In this document: piece after piece, positions 57,951 to 64,000 of the stretch
How positions within the stretch are numbered: position 1 is the stretch's first letter
Layout: every line of letters begins with the position of its first letter
Assembly: GCA_020636155.1 (NCBI GenBank)
Contig: JACJYM010000003.1
Coordinates: 1-64,000, forward strand
Length of the DNA: 64,000 nt
Reading direction: 5' to 3'
From: Lewinellaceae bacterium
Lineage (GTDB): Bacteria > Bacteroidota > Bacteroidia > Chitinophagales > Saprospiraceae
Translations under genes and position numbers: made by a program
The notes under the pieces: model-generated
What the model was told of the DNA's origin: nothing
Databases searched by the model: none
What the model saw: only the letters and a program-made list of their open reading frames with translations

Positions 57951-59257
57951 TACTTCTCTCTAAAAAATATCGCAATCGGAACTCCTGAAAAGTCGAAATT
58001 TTTCCTCAATTGATTTTCGAGGAAGTTTTTGTAATCAGCCCTGACATGACTCGGATGATTACAGAAAAAAGCAAACGCTGGATAATGAACCGGCAATTGT
58101 GTGACGTATTTAATTTTAATAAATAGCCCTCGATAGGCTGGTGGTGGAAACTTAGCAATGGCATCGAGCATGACATCATTGAGTACCGAGGTTTTGATTT
58201 TTTTGGTTCTATTATTGTACACCTCCATGGCGACCTCCACGGCTTTGTAGATTCTTTGTTTTTCGAGTACACTCGTAAACAAAATAGGAACATCATTGAA
58301 TGGGGCGATTTTATATTTTATTTGTTCCTCATATTCCTTAGCGGTATTGGTCTCCTTTTCTACCAAATCCCATTTGTTGACAAGAATTACGAGACCTTTT
58401 TTACGGTTTACGATGAGTTTGATGATACTCATATCTTGCGATTCAATGCCAGTCTGGGCATCAATCATTAAGATACATACATCTGCTTCTTCGATGGCTT
58501 TTACTGCTCTGATAACAGAGTAAAATTCTAAATCTTCGTGAACTTTGTTCTTTTTCCTAATTCCGGCGGTGTCAATAAGAAAAAACTCATGACCGAACTT
58601 ATTATATTTCGTATGAATGGAGTCTCTAGTAGTACCGGGAATATCCGTGACAATGTTTCTTTCTTCACCAAGAAGGGCATTGGTCAGTGATGATTTCCCC
58701 ACATTTGGTTGTCCTACAATCGCCAATCTAGGAAATTCTGGAGTATTTTCTTCTTCGTCATTATCAGGTAGTAAATCTGTGAGTTGATCTAATAATTCCC
58801 CGGTTCCACTGCCGCTTATGGATGAGATGAATATCGTATTCTCAAATCCGAGACTCCAGAATTCATTGGCTTGAAGCATGCGTTCGCCATTGTCAACTTT
58901 ATTAACGACACACATCACAGGCTTGTCTGCCCTGCGGAGCATGGCCGCGATTTCGTCATCGAGATCTGTAATCCCTGTTGTCACATCGACGAGGAATATA
59001 ATGACTTCAGCTTCGTCTATGGCAATAGTGACCTGACTTCTTATTGCGGCTTCAAATACATCATCTGAATTTTTTACAAAACCACCAGTATCAACTACAG
59101 TAAATTGCTTTCCATTCCAATCACTGAATCCATACATTCGATCGCGAGTCACCCCGCTAAAATCATCAATGATGGCCTTGCGTTCACCGATCAACCTGTT
59201 AAACAAGGTAGATTTTCCTACATTAGGTCTCCCTACGATAGCTACTATATTAGACAT
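57950..59257 (-). CDS. der: Ribosome-assembly GTPase Der (EngA)
   Basis: 435 residues with two tandem GTPase domains. The first has GRPNVGKSTLFNRL, DTGGFV and NKVD at about 9-120. The second has GQPNVGKSSLTNALLGE, DTAGIRKKNKV and NKWDLVEK at about 175-300. A C-terminal KH-like domain ends FDFSGVPIAIFFREK. It matures the 50S subunit. The stop overlaps the rfbC start. Confidence 0.97.
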   Translation of the reverse strand: MSNIVAIVGRPNVGKSTLFNRLIGERKAIIDDFSGVTRDRMYGFSDWNGKQFTVVDTGGFVKNSDDVFEAAIRSQVTIAIDEAEVIIFLVDVTTGITDLDDEIAAMLRRADKPVMCVVNKVDNGERMLQANEFWSLGFENTIFISSISGSGTGELLDQLTDLLPDNDEEENTPEFPRLAIVGQPNVGKSSLTNALLGEERNIVTDIPGTTRDSIHTKYNKFGHEFFLIDTAGIRKKNKVHEDLEFYSVIRAVKAIEEADVCILMIDAQTGIESQDMSIIKLIVNRKKGLVILVNKWDLVEKETNTAKEYEEQIKYKIAPFNDVPILFTSVLEKQRIYKAVEVAMEVYNNRTKKIKTSVLNDVMLDAIAKFPPPAYRGLFIKIKYVTQLPVHYPAFAFFCNHPSHVRADYKNFLENQLRKNFDFSGVPIAIFFREK

Positions 59258-59295
59258 AAATTTTTTTTGACTAAATGAATTGTAAAGGTAAGGGC

Positions 59296-60198
59296 TTATG
59301 CTTGATAGCCAAAATGTTTTAGCATTTTGTCGTCGTCTCTCCAGTTTTCTTTCAATCGTACATTGAGCTCTAGGAACACTTGATTGCCTAAAAATTCCTC
59401 AATTCCCTTCCGGGCTTCAATTCCCAATTTTTTAATGGCTTCGGCATTTTTACCGATTAGTATGCCTTTTTGAGTTTTACGAGAAACATAGATGTTGGCA
59501 TATATTTCGGTGAGCGGTTTACCATTTTTTTCTCTTTCTTTAAATCTTTCTACGACCACTTCGCACGAATATGGAACTTCTTGCCGATACTGTTCGAGTA
59601 TTTTTTCACGGATGATTTCTGATACAAAAAATCGTTCACTTTTGTCAGACAATATATCTTTAGGATAGTAGGCAGGTCCTTCAGGCAGTAAATTTAAAAT
59701 CGTATCAAAAAGTGGCTCGAGATTTATTTTTTCTAATGCCGAAATCTCAAAAACATAATCAAATTTTGCCAATTCAGCCCATTTCACTTTAAAAGCTTCT
59801 CGTTTTTGCTCATCACAAAGATCAATCTTATTAATGACAAGGATTTTAGGTTCTTCCAATTTTTCAATAAATTCGAAAACCTTTTCTGTGCCATTATAAT
59901 TTTCAAATGGGTCGATCACAAAAAGAAGAACATCAGCATCTTCAAAACTCGAATATGCAAATACATTCATGGCACTTTGCATTCCGTAGGCCGGACAGTC
60001 AATAATACCAGGGCTGTCAGAATACACAATCTGAAAATCCTCCCCATTCAATATGCCGAAAATCCTATGTCGGGTGGTTTGAGGTTTACTCGTGATAATA
60101 CTCATTTTTTCACCTACCAATGCATTGAGCAAAGTAGATTTACCCACATTAGGATTTCCTATGATATTGACAAAACCGGATCGGTGTGGTAAACTCAT
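59296..60198 (-). CDS. era: GTPase Era
   Basis: 300 residues. GNPNVGKSTLLNALVGEKMSI (G1), SDSPGI (G3) and NKID (G4) are in the GTPase domain (about 1-170). The C-terminal KH domain has EIYANIYVSRKTQKGILIGKNAEAIKKLG (GxxG loop GKNAEA). It binds 16S rRNA and helps mature the 30S subunit. Its ATG overlaps the yajC stop (ATGA). der starts 38 bp downstream. Confidence 0.96.
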   Translation of the reverse strand: MSLPHRSGFVNIIGNPNVGKSTLLNALVGEKMSIITSKPQTTRHRIFGILNGEDFQIVYSDSPGIIDCPAYGMQSAMNVFAYSSFEDADVLLFVIDPFENYNGTEKVFEFIEKLEEPKILVINKIDLCDEQKREAFKVKWAELAKFDYVFEISALEKINLEPLFDTILNLLPEGPAYYPKDILSDKSERFFVSEIIREKILEQYRQEVPYSCEVVVERFKEREKNGKPLTEIYANIYVSRKTQKGILIGKNAEAIKKLGIEARKGIEEFLGNQVFLELNVRLKENWRDDDKMLKHFGYQA

Positions 60199-60521
60199 TT
60201 AGATTCGGGAGTGGCATTGAGTGATTCCGTCATGTCTTTTGAGATTGCTTGCTTTACGAAGTCAATAAACACTTTTTCATTGACATGAAGCGTCACAATA
60301 TTGCCTTCTATTTTACTGATTTTCCCAATCATACCACTAGAGGTCACGACTTCATCTCCTTTTTTCAAATTGTCTAAAAAGGCATTTTGAGATTTTTGTT
60401 TTTTCGCTTGTGGCCTGATGAAAAAGAAGTATACAATGAATAAAACAATGACCATCGGCATCAAACTTCCAAAAGGACTTGCACCGCCTTGACCCTGAAG
60501 AATTATTAAAAATTTACCCAT
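60195..60521 (-). CDS. yajC: Preprotein translocase subunit YajC
   Basis: 108 residues. A Gly-rich N-terminus and one membrane helix (about 20-38, MPMVIVLFIVYFFFIRPQ), then RPQAKKQKSQNAFLDNLKKGDEVVTSSGMIGKI, the family signature. It associates with SecDF at the inner membrane. First gene of the operon, followed by era with a 4-bp overlap. Confidence 0.93.
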   Translation of the reverse strand: MGKFLIILQGQGGASPFGSLMPMVIVLFIVYFFFIRPQAKKQKSQNAFLDNLKKGDEVVTSSGMIGKISKIEGNIVTLHVNEKVFIDFVKQAISKDMTESLNATPESK

Positions 60522-60810
60522 TTAAGTTTGGTTAATTATTGTTTTGAATAAAAAAATACTATTCATCTAAAAATGCGAAGATAGTATGTAAGTTTAGCAT
60601 AAACATAGAAAAACACTCTTTTGTTAGAAAAATGCATCATTTATTCATCTAAATTTTAAAAAACTGAATTACAAGTTGGTATTTTTACATTTTATTTGGT
60701 TTAAGGCTTACAAATTGGAATGATAGACTAGTATTAATTGAAAAATTTGATGCGTTGACTTTGTGAAAATTCAATAGATTTTTTTTAAAATTTTATCTAA
60801 GTATTGAAGG
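60522..60810. other. Divergent intergenic region between yajC and lysA
   Basis: 289 bp of AT-rich sequence. A near-match -7 box for yajC (TATCTTCG on the minus strand, around 60577-60584) is seen. GAAGG just before the lysA ATG resembles a weak ribosome-binding site. No other gene or repeat is visible. Confidence 0.4.
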
Positions 60811-62040
60811 ATGGATACAGCAATTTTTTTTGAAAAATGGGATAGGGAATTACTGCTTAAAGTTGCGGCAAAATACGATTGTCCGGTGTACGTTTATAGA
60901 TCCGATATTATTAGTGATCAATATCATCGCCTTAAATCATCCTTTGATTATGACAGGCTGAAAATAAACTATGCCTGCAAGGCTCTGACCAATATCAATA
61001 TATTGCGGTATTTGAGGGAACTCGGCTCTGGTCTCGATACGGTATCAATACAGGAAGTGAGATTGGGATTATTGGCAGGATTTGCACCCAAAGATATACT
61101 TTATACACCCAATTGCGTTGCCATTGATGAAATCGACAAAGCCGTAGAATTAGGCGTGAGAATCAATATTGACAATATATCCATACTAGAACAATTCGGT
61201 GCTAAACACCCTCATTATCCCGTGGGTATCCGAATAAATCCCCACATTTTAGCCGGGGGCAATTCAAAGATATCAACTGGACATATAGATTCTAAATTTG
61301 GAATATCTTTTCATCAACTGCCACTGCTTAAGCGGGTAGTCGATACTTTTGGTATTAAAGTTGAAGGCTTGCACATGCACACGGGTAGTGATATTCTTGA
61401 CTCGGAAGTATTCCTCCAAGGAGCAGAAATCATATTTAATGTTGCAAATGAATTCAGAGACTTGGATTACATTGATTTTGGAAGTGGATTTAAAGTTTCT
61501 TATTATCACGACGGCATCGAAACCGACGTTGAGGATTTGGGTTTAAAAATGACCAAACGATTCAAAGAATTTTGCAAGACCTACGGAAAGGAAATTGACC
61601 TGATGTTTGAGCCGGGAAAATTTTTAGTGAGTGAAGCCGGAGTTTTTTTGGTCAGAGTGAATGTCATAAAGCAAACCACTTCGACGGTATTTGCGGGAGT
61701 CGATTCAGGATTAAATCATTTGATAAGGCCTATGCTCTATGATGCCCATCATGAAATCGTGAATGTATCTAATCCTGATGGTCGCTACCGGATATACACC
61801 GTGGTAGGATACATCTGCGAAACCGACACCTTTGGGGTGAATCGCAAATTACATGAAGTCAGCGAAGGGGATATTTTGGCATTTCAGAATGCAGGCGCTT
61901 ACTGCTACATGATGTCATCAAATTACAATAGTCGCTATCGGCCGGCCGAAGTTTTGATTCATAATGGAGAAGATTACTTGATAAGAAAAAGAGAAGAATT
62001 CAGTGATTTGATTAGAAATCAAGTTGAAATTAACCTTTAA
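60811..62040 (+). CDS. lysA: Diaminopimelate decarboxylase
   Basis: 409 residues. PLP Lys is in INYACKALTNINILRYL at about residue 51. Substrate-site motifs: RINPHILAGGNSKISTGH, GLHMHTGSDI, IDFGSGFKV, MFEPGKFLVSEAG and the Cys of GYICETDTFG. It converts meso-diaminopimelate to lysine. It ends 7 bp before a phosphatase lipoprotein gene that leads on to valS. Confidence 0.96.
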   Translation: MDTAIFFEKWDRELLLKVAAKYDCPVYVYRSDIISDQYHRLKSSFDYDRLKINYACKALTNINILRYLRELGSGLDTVSIQEVRLGLLAGFAPKDILYTPNCVAIDEIDKAVELGVRINIDNISILEQFGAKHPHYPVGIRINPHILAGGNSKISTGHIDSKFGISFHQLPLLKRVVDTFGIKVEGLHMHTGSDILDSEVFLQGAEIIFNVANEFRDLDYIDFGSGFKVSYYHDGIETDVEDLGLKMTKRFKEFCKTYGKEIDLMFEPGKFLVSEAGVFLVRVNVIKQTTSTVFAGVDSGLNHLIRPMLYDAHHEIVNVSNPDGRYRIYTVVGYICETDTFGVNRKLHEVSEGDILAFQNAGAYCYMMSSNYNSRYRPAEVLIHNGEDYLIRKREEFSDLIRNQVEINL

Positions 62041-62047
62041 TATCGGG

Positions 62048-62641
62048 ATGATGAAGCTTTCAATAAAATATTATTTTCTATTTTTAATTTTTCTTTTTAG
62101 CTGTAAAAGCAACGAAGAAAAGCGTGGACATACTATTGATAAAATCGAAAGAGATGTGGTGTCTCTTAATGATAATGGTGGAAAAATTGACTATTCGAAG
62201 GCTTCGAAGGTTTGGATATTGTTAAGACATGCCGAAAAGGACACGACGGAAGTCAATAATCCGCCTTTGACAGAAATAGGAGAAAATAGGGCAAATCGAC
62301 TAGAAAATATTTTGAAAGGTACCCAAATTGATGTGATTTATAGCACACTTTATCAGAGGTGTTTGAATACAGCGGCACCGACTGCTCAATCAAAGGCTCT
62401 ACCCACGAACATCTATCAACCCGCAAAATTTAAACCACTCATTGATAGTTTAGAGAATGACAAGAATTCCAAATACATTCTCATTGTAGGGCATTCAAAT
62501 ACGGTGCCTGCAATGGCCAATATAATCTTGGAAAATAATGAATTTAGTAAGGCTTTTGATGATAATGATTATGACAATTTCATACTGATTACAGAACAAA
62601 GCACGGAGCCTAGCAAGACCATTTATAAATTGAAATACTAA
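62048..62641 (+). CDS. Histidine-phosphatase-family lipoprotein
   Basis: 197 residues; the ATG at 62051 is equally possible. Lipoprotein signal FLIFLFSCKS with Cys18 or 19. The phosphatase core has WILLRHAEKDTTEVNNPPLTEIG (RHG-type His) and YILIVGHSNTVPAMA (second catalytic His). It is like the envelope-anchored relatives of SixA and phosphoglycerate mutase, with an unknown phosphorylated substrate outside the cytoplasm. It lies between lysA and valS, each within 7 bp, so it is in one operon with them. Confidence 0.82.
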   Translation: MMKLSIKYYFLFLIFLFSCKSNEEKRGHTIDKIERDVVSLNDNGGKIDYSKASKVWILLRHAEKDTTEVNNPPLTEIGENRANRLENILKGTQIDVIYSTLYQRCLNTAAPTAQSKALPTNIYQPAKFKPLIDSLENDKNSKYILIVGHSNTVPAMANIILENNEFSKAFDDNDYDNFILITEQSTEPSKTIYKLKY

Positions 62642-62648
62642 AATTGAC

Positions 62649-64000
62649 ATGATAGATACGAAATTTAATCCAACAGAAGTAGAAGAAAAATGGTATAACC
62701 ACTGGGAGAAAAAGGGTTATTTTAAATCAGAAATAGACGATCGAGAAGCTTACACCATTGTGATTCCACCGCCCAATGTCACAGGAGTATTGCACATGGG
62801 ACACATGTTGAATAATACGATTCAAGACGTACTGATTCGAAAAGCAAGGATGGAAGGCAAAAATGCTTGTTGGGTGCCGGGTACAGATCATGCCAGCATT
62901 GCCACAGAAGCCAAGGTTGTACAGATGTTGCGAGAAAAGGGCATTAAAAAGTCGGATCTGACAAGGGATGAATTTTTAAAATATGCATGGGAATGGAAGG
63001 AAAAATATGGTGGCATCATCTTGCAACAGTTGCGAAAACTGGGTGCTTCATGTGATTGGGATCGTACTGCATTCACCATGGATGAGACCCGTTCAAAAGC
63101 CGTAATAAAATCATTTGTTGATTTATACCATAAAGGAAAATTGTACCGCGGAAATCGCATGGTTAATTGGGATCCTGTGGCACAAACTGTTCTCTCTAAC
63201 GAAGAGGTTTTATACAAGGAGGAAAATTCCAAACTATTTCATGTAAGATACAAAGTAAGTGGGGAAGATTCTTATATCACCATTGCGACCACTCGTCCCG
63301 AGACGATTCTGGGAGATACCGCTATTGCCGTACATCCTGAAGATGAACGATACTCTTCCATGAAGGGTAAATCAGTTGAAGTGCCGCTGGTAGGCCGTGT
63401 AATTCCGATTATTTTTGACGATTATGTGGACAAAAGTTTCGGTACGGGAGCTTTGAAAGTAACACCAGCTCACGATGTCAATGACTACGAGATTGGGATG
63501 AGGCACAATCTAGAAATCGTCGATGTATTCAATGCCGATGGCACGATGAGTGAGGCGGCTCAGTTCTTTATAGGTAAAGATAGGTTTGATGTAAGAAAAC
63601 TGATAGAGAAAGAATTGGAAAATTTAGGTTCTTTAGTGAAAGTCGAACCGTATAGAAACAGTGTGGGACGATCAGAAAGGACGAACTCTGTGGTAGAACC
63701 AAGGTTGTCATTACAATGGTATGTATCGATGGAAAAACTGGCGAAACCGGCACTAGAAAATGTTATGAATGACAACATTCAGTTTTTTCCAAAAAACCAA
63801 AAAAACCTCTACCGCCATTGGTTAGAGAATGTGCGAGACTGGTGTATAAGTAGGCAATTATGGTGGGGACATCAGATTCCGGCATGGTATTATAATGATG
63901 AAGTCTTCGTTGCAGAAAACAAGGAGGAAGCATTTCAATTGGCTTTTGCGAAGTATCCCGATGTAGGTCTCACCATGGAGCACCTCACCCAAGACCAAGA
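62649..64000 (+). CDS. valS: Valyl-tRNA synthetase (3' truncated by the window end)
   Basis: Open from the ATG at 62649 to the last base, giving 450 codons. It starts IDTKFNPTEVEEKWYNHWEK. IPPPNVTGVLHMGHMLNNT contains the class I HIGH motif (HMGH). WVPGTDHASIATEAKV, and later RPETILGDTAIAVHP of the editing domain, are typical of ValRS. The KMSKS loop is beyond the window. It charges tRNA-Val. It is the last visible gene of the lysA operon. Confidence 0.96.
   Translation, partial: MIDTKFNPTEVEEKWYNHWEKKGYFKSEIDDREAYTIVIPPPNVTGVLHMGHMLNNTIQDVLIRKARMEGKNACWVPGTDHASIATEAKVVQMLREKGIKKSDLTRDEFLKYAWEWKEKYGGIILQQLRKLGASCDWDRTAFTMDETRSKAVIKSFVDLYHKGKLYRGNRMVNWDPVAQTVLSNEEVLYKEENSKLFHVRYKVSGEDSYITIATTRPETILGDTAIAVHPEDERYSSMKGKSVEVPLVGRVIPIIFDDYVDKSFGTGALKVTPAHDVNDYEIGMRHNLEIVDVFNADGTMSEAAQFFIGKDRFDVRKLIEKELENLGSLVKVEPYRNSVGRSERTNSVVEPRLSLQWYVSMEKLAKPALENVMNDNIQFFPKNQKNLYRHWLENVRDWCISRQLWWGHQIPAWYYNDEVFVAENKEEAFQLAFAKYPDVGLTMEHLTQDQ

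Noticed and set aside
62888..63778. Minus-strand frames in the last kilobase
   Set aside because: They are antisense to valS, whose frame is open from 62649 to the window end with class I synthetase motifs.

Overview
The window is AT-rich chromosomal DNA from a member of the Bacteroidota. Several features support this: TonB-dependent receptors with an N-terminal carboxypeptidase-regulatory-like domain, a type IX secretion (T9SS) C-terminal sorting domain, many TANNTTTG-type -7 promoter boxes, a general lack of Shine-Dalgarno sequences, and the Bacteroidota forms of PurM, LptD and Mrp. A Saprospiria-like affiliation is a guess from gene content only. Most of the window is ordinary core genome, densely packed and often in operons with 1-11 bp overlaps.

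Layout, left to right. 0-6 kb: the end of a NadR-like gene, asnB with a divergent Lrp/AsnC regulator and a clear operator, and a small surface-glycan or lipid group (two GT-B glycosyltransferases and a sphingomyelinase-like phosphodiesterase). 6-13.6 kb: a Cys-rich lipoprotein and TonB receptor pair, a small unknown, a fused ECF-transporter-like/THEP1 NTPase and a small outer-membrane barrel. 13.7-17.4 kb: a LolD/MacB-type ABC ATPase, then a hemL-histidine kinase-response regulator operon. 17.6-21.7 kb: bipA facing gap-pgk. 21.8-24.9 kb: a cytochrome c/copper-monooxygenase-like T9SS protein, a redoxin and two small exported proteins. 25-38.4 kb: DUF1761, a MazG-like protein, an amidase, LptD, superoxide dismutase, DoxX, an M32 peptidase operon, rpe, a second TonB receptor and an OmdA-like protein, followed by the initiator tRNA. 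38.6-45.6 kb: a DUF6688-like membrane protein, the mrp-nfu-pyrF operon, a RibF-glycosyltransferase fusion and an RluA-type pseudouridine synthase.

45.6-54.5 kb is the accessory region and the most interesting part. Five consecutive one- or two-gene modules, all on the minus strand, are separated by four same-direction copies of a diverged repeat of about 250-340 bp. The modules are a UPF1-like helicase, a DUF6364/PIN pair, ParDE, UPF0175/DUF3368-PIN and a secreted unknown. The DUF3368 toxin is split by a single in-frame stop. To the right lie an attC-like imperfect hairpin, gene remnants including a TrmO start, a second hairpin and an S24/XRE repressor. The region behaves like an integron-style gene-cassette array or cassette island without a visible integrase, stocked with toxin-antitoxin modules and a possible defence helicase.

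54.7-64 kb returns to core genes: purM, acpH, the operon yajC-era-der-rfbC-rfbD, and the operon lysA-phosphatase-valS, which is cut by the window end. Other points worth attention are the RibF-GT2 fusion, the membrane-THEP1 fusion, the purM start region, a terminator with the bipA stop codon in its loop, and the asnB operator. All functions are inferred from sequence motifs recalled from known families; no database search was possible.
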